From ZC4RG30 sp963812195 (lineage in GTDB: Bacteria; Pseudomonadota; Gammaproteobacteria; Steroidobacterales; Steroidobacteraceae), in NCBI GenBank assembly GCA_963812195.1, contig CAWEUI010000011.1:62001-126000 (forward strand): a stretch of DNA of 64,000 nt. The letters run 5' to 3'. The position numbers and the translations under genes are program-made. The notes beneath the pieces are model-generated. The model searched no databases. It was not told the DNA's origin and was given only the letters and a program-made list of their open reading frames with translations. Shown in pieces: positions 9,650 through 18,203 of the stretch (position 1 is its first letter; each line of letters begins with the position of its first letter).

Positions 9650-11725
9650 ATGAAGGCCGAAGCGCGCATTCGCGAACCGCTCGGAGAGCGGGTGGCCACG
9701 CTGCCAATCGCTCTGGGCGGCGAGGGCGCTGACCTGGCCGTGCCCGGCGTCGCGGGTATCGCGCTGACCCTGGAGAGTCGCGATGGGCAGTGGTATGCGC
9801 GGCCGCTGGCCGGTGCCACGGCGACACTCAATGGCCAGCCGTTGCGGGACACGGCCGCGCTCGATGCTGCGGACGTCATCGGTCTGGGCGAATCGCAGAT
9901 CGTCGTGCAGCCGGCGCGCGCGCAGATCCAGGTGCACCACCTCGCGGGCAATGCCACGGTGGCACCGCTGCGCCGGGAATCCTTGCCGGGCGACGAAGTA
10001 ATCGCGGGCCAGCACGATATCTTTGCCACCGATGCAGCGGCATCGGCGCCGGCCGGTTCCGCCGTCCGGTGGGGACGGCGCTGGCTGCTGGCGGCGGCTG
10101 CTGTCGTGATCATCGGCGTCGCTGCGATGCTGTTCGCACTGGTGCCGGTACCGTTGCAGGTGCAGCCGCAGGGCACTGCGGTGCGGGCCAGTGGTTTGCT
10201 CGACTGGTATTCCGGTGATCGCCTGTTCGTGCTGCCGGGCCGCCGTGAGCTGAGCTTCTCCCACCCCGGGTATCGCAGCCAGTCGGTGACGCTCGAGGTG
10301 ACGCGCGCATTGTCTGATTCGCAGCCACTGCACGTGGAGCTGGTCAGGCTTGCCGATCACTACACCATCGATACCGGCGGCGTGCAGGCCGAACTGCTGG
10401 TCGATGGCCATGCCGCGGCAAGCCTGCCGGGTTCCGTGGACATCACGCCGGGCGAGCACGAGCTGCTGGTGCGTGCGCCGAAGCATGTGGACTACGTGTC
10501 GTCGCTGAAGGTGGCGGGCGGCGGCCTGCAGCGGCAGCTGAAGATCAACCTGCAACCCGCAACGGGATGGCTGGTGCTGGACACCCGTCCGGCCGACGCA
10601 CGCATCACCATCGACGGCAAGGCACAGCACGGCGCGCCCGTCCGCGTGGAACTGGACGCGGGACTCAGGCACGTGGCCATTACCGCGCCGGGCCGGCGCA
10701 GCTGGAGCAGCGACGTGGCGATCCTCGCCGGCAAGACCCTGGACCTGGGCCGCATCGAGCTGGCCGCGCCGGCGCCATCGGTGGCGCCGGCGCCGGCGGA
10801 CAAGCCATCCCCGGCCGTGGCACAGGCCGACGCCGGCCAGACCCGCGCGCCGCCGCCGCCACCACCACCACCACCCGCACGCCTCACCAGCGCACTGCTT
10901 GGCACGCTGATCCTGATGCCGGCCGGCAAGTACCTGCAGGGCAGCGACCGGCGCGAACAGGGCCGCCGCAGCAATGAAGTGCAGCGCGAAGTCACCCTGA
11001 CGCGCGCGTTCTATCTGGCCGAGAACGAGGTGACCAACGCGCAGTACCGCGCCTTCAAGGCCGGGCACATGTCCGGCATCGCGAGGGAGAAATCGCTGGA
11101 TCTGGATACGCAGGCGGTCAGCGACGTGAGCTGGGATGACGCGGTGGAATTCTGCAACTGGCTGTCGATGCGCGAGGGGCTGCCGGCCGCCTACCAGCGC
11201 CGCGACGGGCGCTGGCAACTCGTCCAACCGTACAATCGTGGCTACCGGCTGCCCACCGAGGCCGAGTGGGAATACGCCGCCCGGTATGTGGACGGCCACC
11301 ACTGGCAGCGCTATCCCTGGGGCGAGCGGCTGCCGCCGCCCGCCGGTGTTGCCAATCTGGGTGGCGAGGAGTCGTTGCCCACCAGACCCGGACCGGAGCA
11401 GCGGCTGGCCAGCAGCCTGCCTGGCTACCGGGACGAGCACGCGGTGGTGGCGCCGGTGGGCAGCTACCCGCGCTCGGCGGCGGGCTTTCACGACCTGGGT
11501 GGCAACGTGTCTGAATGGATGAACGACGTCTACGAATCACTGCCCGACAGCCAACCCGCCACCGACCCGATGGGCCCGGACCGGGATGGGTCGCACGCGA
11601 TACGCGGCGCCAACTGGCGCACCACGCGCATTGCCGAATTGCGCGCCGCGTGGCGCGATGGCGCCAGTGATGCCAGCCAGACTCTGGGCTTTCGTGTGGC
11701 ACGTTTTGCGGAGGACAGCCGATGA
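9650..11725 (+). CDS. Transmembrane protein with FHA-like N-terminus, PEGA-type repeats and FGE-sulfatase fold
   Basis: 691 residues. Residues 1-110 look like a divergent FHA fold (no clear SxxH). A transmembrane helix lies at about 143-168. Residues 170-380 hold beta repeats typical of PEGA-type surface modules (FVLPGRRELSFSHPGY, VDITPGEHELLVRAP, VELDAGLRHVAI). A polyproline run lies at about 402-410. Residues 415-690 match the formylglycine-generating-enzyme/EgtB-like fold (MPAGKYLQGS, LAENEVTNAQYRAF, YRLPTEAEWEYAAR, GGNVSEWMNDVY, LGFRVAR). The C-terminal segment where sulfatase-modifying enzymes carry catalytic cysteines reads IRGANWRTTRIAELRAAWRD, with none, so formylglycine synthesis is unlikely. 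It follows the kinase by 6 bases and overlaps the next gene by 4. Confidence 0.85.
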   Translation: MKAEARIREPLGERVATLPIALGGEGADLAVPGVAGIALTLESRDGQWYARPLAGATATLNGQPLRDTAALDAADVIGLGESQIVVQPARAQIQVHHLAGNATVAPLRRESLPGDEVIAGQHDIFATDAAASAPAGSAVRWGRRWLLAAAAVVIIGVAAMLFALVPVPLQVQPQGTAVRASGLLDWYSGDRLFVLPGRRELSFSHPGYRSQSVTLEVTRALSDSQPLHVELVRLADHYTIDTGGVQAELLVDGHAAASLPGSVDITPGEHELLVRAPKHVDYVSSLKVAGGGLQRQLKINLQPATGWLVLDTRPADARITIDGKAQHGAPVRVELDAGLRHVAITAPGRRSWSSDVAILAGKTLDLGRIELAAPAPSVAPAPADKPSPAVAQADAGQTRAPPPPPPPPPARLTSALLGTLILMPAGKYLQGSDRREQGRRSNEVQREVTLTRAFYLAENEVTNAQYRAFKAGHMSGIAREKSLDLDTQAVSDVSWDDAVEFCNWLSMREGLPAAYQRRDGRWQLVQPYNRGYRLPTEAEWEYAARYVDGHHWQRYPWGERLPPPAGVANLGGEESLPTRPGPEQRLASSLPGYRDEHAVVAPVGSYPRSAAGFHDLGGNVSEWMNDVYESLPDSQPATDPMGPDRDGSHAIRGANWRTTRIAELRAAWRDGASDASQTLGFRVARFAEDSR

Positions 11726-11979
11726 AGCGCAGGTACTGGCCGTGGGCAATCGCGGCATTGCCGCTGGTCTGGATGCCGCTGCTGGCGCAGGACGCCGCCC
11801 CGGCGTCGAAGCCGGAGCCAACCACCACGCCGCAACCAGACAAAGCACCCGCGCAATCCGCACCGTCAGTGCCGGCACCTGACACGGACAAACCCGAGCC
11901 CGCTGCGCAGCAGCCGGCCGAACCCGGGGACGAGCGCCTGTCCGCCGACAATACGCTGAGCTTCCCGGTGGACATCTAG
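11722..11979 (+). CDS. Small exported Pro-rich protein
   Basis: 85 residues: a signal peptide (MKRRYWPWAIAALPLVWMPLLAQDA, cleavage likely after LLA-Q) followed by about 60 residues of Pro/Ala/Lys/Glu low-complexity sequence and a short conserved-looking end (NTLSFPVDI). The start overlaps the previous stop (ATGA), so it is part of the same operon. It has no catalytic features. The disordered mature part and distinct C-terminal motif suggest a linker or docking peptide in the periplasm; that is speculation. Coding status rests on the start overlap, the signal peptide and the consistent codon use. Confidence 0.65.
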   Translation: MKRRYWPWAIAALPLVWMPLLAQDAAPASKPEPTTTPQPDKAPAQSAPSVPAPDTDKPEPAAQQPAEPGDERLSADNTLSFPVDI

Positions 11980-11993
11980 CCGCGAGGCCGCGC

Positions 11994-13122
11994 ATGGGCG
12001 AGCAAACCATCAGCAACGAAACCCTGCCGGCGATGGAAGGCGCCGACGGCTGGTTCGCGCTGGCGCCGCCCACCGATCCGGACGGGCTCGGCGCATCGCT
12101 GGCGCACTTGCGTGCGTCCGGTCAGGCGGTGCGCGGTTTCGTGGACCGCGCGACGCTGCTGGCGGCGTGGCTCGGATCTTTCACCGCTGATCGTGCTCGA
12201 GCTGGGGCGAGGGCGCCTGTCGATCAGTGTTGCCTCGCGTGATGCCGAAGCCGCCTCGCTGCGACGCCAGGTCTCCCTTCCCGGCGGGCAGCGGTTGCTG
12301 ATCGCCGGCTGGCTGGAGCTGGCCCGCGCGACCCTGGTACAGCAGACGCGGTTCGACCCCCTGCACGATCAGCGCCACGAGTCGTGGTTGCGCGACCGGT
12401 TGCCGCATCTGGCAGCGGTGGCACGACGCGAGGGACAGGCCACCACGGTAATCGAGACCGCGACCGGCCCCCTGGGTCTGGAACTGACACGCGATCAGTT
12501 CGCCGCGGCGGCGGAGCCGGTGTTGCGACCACTGGCCGCGGCATTGCAGGCGCTGGCGGCCGCGAACGACGCCGCCACACTGCTGGTGTCTGCACCATTG
12601 CTCGATGTTCCGGGCATCGACGCGGCACTGGCGGGAGCGCGCCTTGCACGGATGTTGTGTCTCGAGCCGCAAGCCACGATGAGCGCCTTGCGGCAGCTGC
12701 CCTGTGACGGCGCCGTGCCCACAGGCTCGGTACCGTACCGTACGCAGTTGCCGTTGCTGCAGCAGACCGCCCCGGGCGATGTGCTGCCACCGGTGCACCT
12801 GCGTGACCAGCCACCGCTGATCATGGCCACGCATGTGGTGTATGCGGGACGCGCACATGCACTGGGCGCCGCGGGTCTGGTGCTCGGCCGGGATGCGGCG
12901 CAATCCGGATTGCTGCTGCCGGACGGGGTGGCCGGCCTGTCGCGCCGCCACTGCACCCTGCAACGTGAAGGCGGGCGCAGCCAGATCATCGATCACTCTT
13001 CATACGGCAGCTGGCTGGACGGCGCGCGCGTGCAGGGACGCGCGCTGCTGGCGGCCGGCAGCACGCTCAGGCTGGGCGAGCCCGGCGTGGAGCTGCAATT
13101 GGTGGCGCTGGAAGGTTCCTGA
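11994..13122 (+). CDS. FHA-domain protein (frameshifted near 12175)
   Basis: Two overlapping frames make one protein of about 375 residues if one extra base around 12170-12182 is removed: the first frame ends with ATLLAAWLGS and the second continues SPLIVLELGRGRLSISV. The C-terminal 95 residues form an FHA domain (LGRDAAQSGLLLPDGVAG, then LSRRHCTL with the SxxH motif, then SYGSWLDGARV). The middle 200 residues have an alternating hydrophobic pattern resembling an actin/ASKHA-like core (LIVLELGRGRLSISV, then VIETATGPLGLELTRDQF), which recalls Hsp70-type ATPases but is not conclusive. It lies between the small exported protein and the vWA pair, and is the likely phosphothreonine reader of the cluster. 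The frameshift is probably a sequence error. Confidence 0.78.
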
Positions 13123-13128
13123 CAGGCC

Positions 13129-14223
13129 ATGCCGCGCCGCCGCCGCATCGAGGTATTCAGCCTGTCCTTCCTGGACTGCATCTGCTGTGGATTCGGCGCC
13201 GTGGTCCTGTTCTACACCATCGTCGCGGGCCAGGCCGGCATTCATCGGCTGCGCGACAGCGACAAGTTGCAGGCCCAGGTCAATCAGCTCGAGGAAGAGG
13301 TTCTGGTCGGCACGCGCAACCTGGTGCTGCTGCGGAACACCCTGCAGAAGACGCAGACCGACACGACCCTGGCTGCGGCGCGCGCCCGCGAGATCAGTGA
13401 CGAAGTGGCCCGCGAGCGCGCCGCGGCGCTGCTTGCCGGCGCCACCAGCCAGGCCCAGCGCGCGCACATCGACAAGCTCAAGGCGGATATCCAGGCGATG
13501 GAGCAGGGCGCGAAGCGCCTGGAAGGTTCGACCCTGCAGCAGGCACCGGCCGGCGAGCGCGTGCGGGCCTTTCGCGGCACGGGCAAGCGCGAATACCTCG
13601 ACGGCATCGAGCTCAAGGGCAAACACATCCTGGTGCTGATGGATCGCTCGGCGAGCATGATGTCCGATCAGCTGGACGTCATCATCAAGCTGCGCAACGA
13701 GGCGCCCGAATTGCGCCGCGCCGCGCCCAAGTGGCGTCAGGCCCTGGACATCGCCGACTGGTTGTCGACGCAGTTGCCCGCCGGCGGCAAGTTCCAGATG
13801 TTCGCCTTCAACACCTCGGCGCGCGCGCTGGTCCCGGGTACGCAGAAGCAGTGGCTGGATTCGGGCGATGCGCGCGTGCTGGCGCAGGCCATCGATGCGC
13901 TGCGCGGCATGACTCCCGAGGCCGGCACCAGCCTGATCAATGCCTGGGATGCCATTCGCGGGCTCTCACCCCGGCCCGACCAGGTCGTGCTGGTGACCGA
14001 CGGTCTGCCCACGCAGGGCAAGTCCGCTTCATTGCGCCGGTACGTGGACGTTGCCGCCCGCGAGCGGCTGTTCACCGAGGCGCGCCGTGCATTGCCGGCG
14101 GGGGTGCCCGTGGACGTGATCCTGCTGCCCATGCAGGGCGACCGGCCCGCGCCGCATGATTTCTGGGAGCTGGCGCGCGACAGCGGCGGCACTTTCATGA
14201 TGCCCTCGGACGACTGGCCATGA
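13129..14223 (+). CDS. Membrane-anchored von Willebrand factor A protein, copy 1
   Basis: 364 residues. The N-terminus MPRRRRIEVFSLSFLDCICC leads into a single transmembrane helix (about 11-33). A coiled coil follows (about 40-130), then a vWA domain (about 165-360) with an intact metal-ion site: DRSAS (residues 172-176), the Thr in EAGTSLINAW and the Asp in LVTDGLPTQG. vWA domains bind protein ligands through Mg2+ coordination. The SLSFLDCICCGFGA motif is shared almost exactly with the next gene and is known from envelope vWA proteins in other phyla. It overlaps the next start by 4 bases (ATGA). It is probably inner-membrane anchored with the vWA in the periplasm. Confidence 0.85.
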   Translation: MPRRRRIEVFSLSFLDCICCGFGAVVLFYTIVAGQAGIHRLRDSDKLQAQVNQLEEEVLVGTRNLVLLRNTLQKTQTDTTLAAARAREISDEVARERAAALLAGATSQAQRAHIDKLKADIQAMEQGAKRLEGSTLQQAPAGERVRAFRGTGKREYLDGIELKGKHILVLMDRSASMMSDQLDVIIKLRNEAPELRRAAPKWRQALDIADWLSTQLPAGGKFQMFAFNTSARALVPGTQKQWLDSGDARVLAQAIDALRGMTPEAGTSLINAWDAIRGLSPRPDQVVLVTDGLPTQGKSASLRRYVDVAARERLFTEARRALPAGVPVDVILLPMQGDRPAPHDFWELARDSGGTFMMPSDDWP

Positions 14224-15263
14224 AGCTGCGCCGGCGCGACACCGAGGTGTTCAGCCTGTCCTTCCTGGACTGCATCTGCTGCGGGTTCGGGGCCATCATC
14301 CTGCTGCTGGTGCTCACCGATGTCGATCAGCCGGTCGTCATCGAACGCGCCACCCAGGCCATGAACGCGCAACTGCTCAAGTTGCAGCAGGAGCTGCATG
14401 ATCTGCGCGGCGAGACCGACGAGCTGCATCGCGAACTGCAGGGCCGCGTCACCGAACTGCGCGCGCAGCGGGCCAGGCTGGTGCGCCTGCAGACCGACCT
14501 CACCGACGTGCAGGGCCAGTATGCAGACAGCAACAGCGACGCCAAAGTCGCGGGTATCGTCGAAAATGAACTGGTCGCCGCCTACCAGGAACTGACGGCC
14601 GAGATGCAGCGCCTGCAGAAGCAGCCCCGCCGACGCGCGCCCGCCAGCGCGGTCGGCGGCATTCCGGTCGACAGCGAATACGTGGTGTTCGTGATCGACA
14701 CGTCGCCGAGCATGGTCGAGAACCATTGGGAGACCACGGCCAAGATCGTCAACGAGGCGCTGGATATCTATCCGCGCCTGAAGGGACTGCAGGTCATCAA
14801 CGACCAGGGCCGCTTCATGTTCGAGGAGCTGCGACGCGGCGACTGGCTGCGTGACAGCACGCAGTTGCGCGACCGTATCCGGCAACGCCTGCCGAACTGG
14901 ACTCCATTCAGCCGCTCCGACCCGGTGCCGGGAATTGAACTTGCGCTCAAGTTGTTCCGCGCGCCCGGCCAGCGCGTCGGCATTTATGTCATCGGCGATG
15001 AGTTCACCGGTGATTCCATCCAGGCGGCCATCGACGAGATCGCGAGGCTCAACGCCGCGGACGGCAAGCGGCCCCGGGCACGCATCAACGCCATCGGATT
15101 TCCCGAAGGCGCGGGGATGACGCCGTTTACAAACATCCAGTTTTCGGCGCTAATGCGCGTGCTGACGCAACAGAGCGGCGGTACGTTCGTGGGCGTCACC
15201 AGTGAGAAGCCATGCCTCTTCTACGCGGAAATTCTCGGCGCGCGGCACTGCGTGCGGCGCTGA
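14220..15263 (+). CDS. Membrane-anchored von Willebrand factor A protein, copy 2
   Basis: 347 residues, same plan as the preceding gene: MKLRRRDTEVFSLSFLDCIC start, one transmembrane helix (about 12-32), coiled coil (about 40-125), then vWA. The metal-site motif is DTSPS (160-164). The two N-termini are nearly identical over about 20 residues whereas the vWA domains differ, which fits old duplication with selection on the membrane motif, perhaps for heterodimer formation. Its 3' end overlaps the following lipoprotein by about 50 bases, unusually long for this cluster. Function unknown; a structural or ligand-binding role in the envelope is likely. Confidence 0.83.
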   Translation: MKLRRRDTEVFSLSFLDCICCGFGAIILLLVLTDVDQPVVIERATQAMNAQLLKLQQELHDLRGETDELHRELQGRVTELRAQRARLVRLQTDLTDVQGQYADSNSDAKVAGIVENELVAAYQELTAEMQRLQKQPRRRAPASAVGGIPVDSEYVVFVIDTSPSMVENHWETTAKIVNEALDIYPRLKGLQVINDQGRFMFEELRRGDWLRDSTQLRDRIRQRLPNWTPFSRSDPVPGIELALKLFRAPGQRVGIYVIGDEFTGDSIQAAIDEIARLNAADGKRPRARINAIGFPEGAGMTPFTNIQFSALMRVLTQQSGGTFVGVTSEKPCLFYAEILGARHCVRR

Positions 15264-15901
15264 TCGGCCCGCTGCTGCTGCTGGCGGCCTGCGCGGTGGA
15301 CGTGCACCCGCAGTACCAGATGCCCAAGCCGCTGCTGCAGCCGATGCAGGCGCACGTGGGACTGGTGCTGGACGAGCCGCTGCGCACCTTCGAGCAGCAG
15401 GAGACCCGCGGCTCGGGCAGCTGGAAGATAGAGCTCGGTCCGGGCCATGCCAGGCTGTTCCGCAACATCTTCGCCGATTCGTTCGAGCCCCTGCAGGTGT
15501 TCGACAGCCTCGACGCGGCACGTGCGGCCACCGGCCTGCAGGTGATCTTCGAACCGTCCATCGAGCAGTATTCGTTTGCCACCGACAAGGAGACGTCCGG
15601 ATACTGGGCGGTGACGATCCGCTATCGAATCACGGTGCTGGATCCGGCCGGGACGCCGGTGGACTCCTTCACGCTGACCGGCTATGGCGCCACCGTCGGT
15701 CAACATGGTTCCAAGGCATCGCTGGCCGCGGCCACGCGCCTGGCAATGCGCGACGCGGCCGCCAAGTTCCTGGTGCAGATGCCGCGCCAGGCGCTGGCGA
15801 AGAAGCTGATCGCGGGCAAGACGATCACTCCGGCCGACAAGGACGCAGGCCAGGCCGACCAGATCGAGACGGTGCCCATCGAACCCGCAGACAATGGCTG
15901 A
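15212..15901 (+). CDS. Putative lipoprotein closing the kinase/FHA/vWA cluster
   Basis: 229 residues starting MPLLRGNSRRAALRAALIGP with lipobox LLAAC (cysteine near residue 27). The mature domain (about 40-200) has a beta-rich pattern (AHVGLVLDEPLRTFEQ, TIRYRITVLDPAGTPVDSF) followed by a helix (AATRLAMRDAAAKFLVQMP), a layout seen in several outer-membrane-associated lipoprotein families; I cannot name one. It begins about 50 bases inside the preceding vWA gene, so it is in the same transcript. It is the last gene before the strand switch at 15.9 kb and hence probably the end of the operon that starts near 4.9 kb. Confidence 0.72.
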   Translation: MPLLRGNSRRAALRAALIGPLLLLAACAVDVHPQYQMPKPLLQPMQAHVGLVLDEPLRTFEQQETRGSGSWKIELGPGHARLFRNIFADSFEPLQVFDSLDAARAATGLQVIFEPSIEQYSFATDKETSGYWAVTIRYRITVLDPAGTPVDSFTLTGYGATVGQHGSKASLAAATRLAMRDAAAKFLVQMPRQALAKKLIAGKTITPADKDAGQADQIETVPIEPADNG

Positions 15902-15919
15902 ACCGCGCCCGCGGCGTGG

Positions 15920-17272
15920 CTAGCCCGGGGACTTGGGTTTGGGCAGCTTCACGTACACCATCTCGTGGAACATGAAGTCATCGACCGCAACCGGCTCGCC
16001 GTTGCGGAACTGCGGCCGCCACGTGGCCCGACGCGCGGCGCTGATCACGGCCTTCCCGGCTGATTCGCGGTCTGCCTGAGGGTTGGTGATGCTCGCATCG
16101 CGCACCTTGCCGCTGGCGTCGATGGCAAGCCGCACGTCGATGCGCTGCTTGTCGTACGCATCCGCGTCGCGCTGGCGCTGCGACACGGCGACGGAAGGCG
16201 GGTGGTAGACGACTGCCACGGGCTGGTCCAGCGCGCTGGTATCGCCGGCGGCGGACAGCTCCTTCCAGGCGGCACGCCAGTTGTCCAGTGCCTGCGAATC
16301 GCTGCCCGCCGTCAGGTACCAGTCGCCCAGATCCACCAGCACCGCGCCACGCTGTGACGCCAGTGCCGGCGCGTCGCCGAGTCTTGCCAGCGCGTCGCGC
16401 AATGCACGCTCACCGTCGCTGGAGGGCGCGTTGATGGTCTGGCTCAGGCCGGCGCCGAGCGGGTCGTTGAACTGCTGCTCGGCGGTGGTGATGGAATCCT
16501 GGGCTTCGCCGAACACGTAGCTCAGCCGGAAGCAGCGCGCGATGCCGCGCAGGGCGGGAACCGCCTTGATGCTCCCCGGACTGGCGGCATCGGCGATCTG
16601 CACGGCACGTGTGTGCAGCAGCCGGGCTGCCGTGTAGCGGCCGGTCTGTTCGTCCCAGCGTGCCAGGTATTCGATCGGACCCAGCATGCGCAGGTCGTTC
16701 TTGCCGTAGGCGGCCTCGGCCACGCTGAAAGCGTATTCATGCTCGCGGTCGGCATCGGCCATCAGGCCGGTGGCCACATAGCCCTCGATGAGTGTCTTCA
16801 GGACCGGCAGTTGCGTGGCCGCGCGCAGTCCCTGCCGGTTGCGGACGATGTCCACCGCCCGCTTCAGCGGGGCAATGGCCTCGTCCTGGCGTTTCATCGC
16901 GATCAGGGCGCTGCCCAGCCCGTGCAGCGCACGCACGAAGCGGATATCGGTGGGGTTGTTCTGCAGCTCCAGAACCGTTATGGCGTCGCGATATCTGTCG
17001 AGTGCGTCGCCGTACTGGTGCAGCCGGTAGTAGGTGGTGCCGAGATTGGTCAGCGCGTTGGCATTCTCCGGCGCGTCCTTGCCGAACTGGCTCCTGGTCA
17101 TCTCCACCACGCGCTCGGCGGCCGGCAGGGCGTCCTGATAGTCGGCCTTGTCGAAGGCGTCGCGGAACTCGTGGTAGGCCGCCATCCGATCATCCGGCGT
17201 GCCGGCAGCGTGCGCCACGGTCAATACCAGTGGAACGGCGATCAGGCATTGCAGGAGCAGCAAGGGGCGCAT
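15920..17272 (-). CDS. Exported TPR-type protein with TonB-like C-terminal domain
   Basis: 450 residues. A signal peptide (MRPLLLLQCLIAVPLVLTVAHA) is followed by helical repeats of TPR type (NALTNLGTTYYRLHQYGDALDRY, LHGLGSALIAMKRQDEAIAPL) up to about residue 330. The last 100 residues carry the TonB C-terminal pattern (IDVRLAIDASGKVRDASITN, then KAVISAARRATWRPQFRNGEP). Such proteins act in the periplasm and may transduce energy or scaffold complexes, but there is no membrane anchor here besides the signal peptide. An in-frame ATG at 17299 would add nine residues (MIRRLILHG); neither start has a clear ribosome site. It is convergent with the lipoprotein gene, with a gap of 18 bases. Confidence 0.78.
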   Translation of the reverse strand: MRPLLLLQCLIAVPLVLTVAHAAGTPDDRMAAYHEFRDAFDKADYQDALPAAERVVEMTRSQFGKDAPENANALTNLGTTYYRLHQYGDALDRYRDAITVLELQNNPTDIRFVRALHGLGSALIAMKRQDEAIAPLKRAVDIVRNRQGLRAATQLPVLKTLIEGYVATGLMADADREHEYAFSVAEAAYGKNDLRMLGPIEYLARWDEQTGRYTAARLLHTRAVQIADAASPGSIKAVPALRGIARCFRLSYVFGEAQDSITTAEQQFNDPLGAGLSQTINAPSSDGERALRDALARLGDAPALASQRGAVLVDLGDWYLTAGSDSQALDNWRAAWKELSAAGDTSALDQPVAVVYHPPSVAVSQRQRDADAYDKQRIDVRLAIDASGKVRDASITNPQADRESAGKAVISAARRATWRPQFRNGEPVAVDDFMFHEMVYVKLPKPKSPG

Positions 17273-17397
17273 GCCGTGCAAGATTAACCTGCGGATCATC
17301 GCGGCGGCGACTGGGTGGTGCTCCGGCGCCCGGCTTGACCGGGTCGTGGCTGACTTGGGAGCATCGGCCCGTCGTTCATTGCGGGGATCGAACACCC

Positions 17398-18107
17398 TTG
17401 CCAGGTGTAGCAGCAACAGCCCGACCGGAGCCGCGCACGGCGCTGATCGCGGGAGCCGAATGGTCTCGTCGGCAGCGCGCTTGTCCGACTGCTGCTGCGA
17501 AATACCGACTATGGCCGCGTGCAGGCGCTGACCCGACGGCCGCTTCCCATCGAGCATTCGCGCCTGACAAACCGCATCCTGCACTACGAGGAGCTGGCGG
17601 CGCGTCTGGCGGGCAGTCGCTGCGACGACGCCTTCTGTTGCCTGGGCGCGGCGGGCGGTCCGCGGGCCACGGAGGCGGCGCTGCGCAAGGTGGACCTGGA
17701 GCTGACCCTGGCATTCGCGCGTGCCGCCCGGGCAGCCGGCGCCACCCGGCTGGTGGTGATCTCGGCCGCCGGTGCCGCGCCAGGGGCCCGCAACCGGCTT
17801 CCTGCGCGTGAAGGGAGAGCTCGAGATGGCGCTGCGTGAACTGAAGTTCGCAGCGCTGGATATGCTGCAGCCGGGCAAGGTCGTCGGCGAGCGCCAGGAC
17901 GCAGGTGCCGGGGACGTACTGCAGCTGCTGATTGCACCGCTGGTCAACCTGGCGATGGTCGGCAGCTGGCAGCAGCGGCGCTGGGTGCCGGGAACCGAGC
18001 TTGCCGCGGCCATGCTGGGGGCCGCGCGCAGCCAGCGACAAGGCGTCACCTGCCATGCGGGCAAAAGGCTGGAGCAGCTCACAGCGGCAGGAGCAAAGCG
18101 GACTTGA
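17398..18107 (+). CDS. NAD(P)-binding oxidoreductase, NmrA/HTATIP2-like (two frameshifts)
   Basis: Three frames join into one short-chain atypical Rossmann protein of about 235 residues if one extra base is removed near 17457 and one near 17800. The nucleotide-binding loop reads ALIAGA then GLVGSALVRLLL; later parts are RVQALTRRPL, DDAFCCLGAAGG, ATRLVVISAAGA, FLRVKGELEMALRELKF and the C-terminal helix region. Members bind NAD(P) and act as oxidoreductases or redox sensors. The start is uncertain; the TTG at 17398 is a guess because no ATG or GTG in the first frame fits. Both breaks look like sequencing errors (GGAGCCGAAT for GGAGCGAAT, and CGGCTTC for CGCTTC), but true decay cannot be excluded. 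Confidence 0.6.
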
Positions 18108-18203
18108 GGGCTGTTTTGGTGACGTAGCGCACACCTTCGCGGACTGGCCCATTGTCAAATCCGGCAATCGAATTCTTCTTCGCTCGGAGCCGGATCTTCG
18201 ACG

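Noticed and set aside
10853..10880. CCG/CCA repeats as a possible tandem repeat or CRISPR-like unit
   Set aside because: Simple coding run for polyproline inside the FGE-fold protein; no spacers or repeats of CRISPR type exist in the window.
8408..11491. Very long open frame (about 1027 codons) on the minus strand opposite the kinase and FGE genes
   Set aside because: It is antisense to two clearly conserved genes, with composition of a codon-shadow in GC-rich DNA (many Arg, Gly, His) and no domain.
15920..18082. Extended minus-strand frame of 720 codons
   Set aside because: Only the part from 17272 (or 17299) downstream has a signal peptide and TPR/TonB features; the upstream part overlaps the oxidoreductase on the plus strand and reads as low-complexity.
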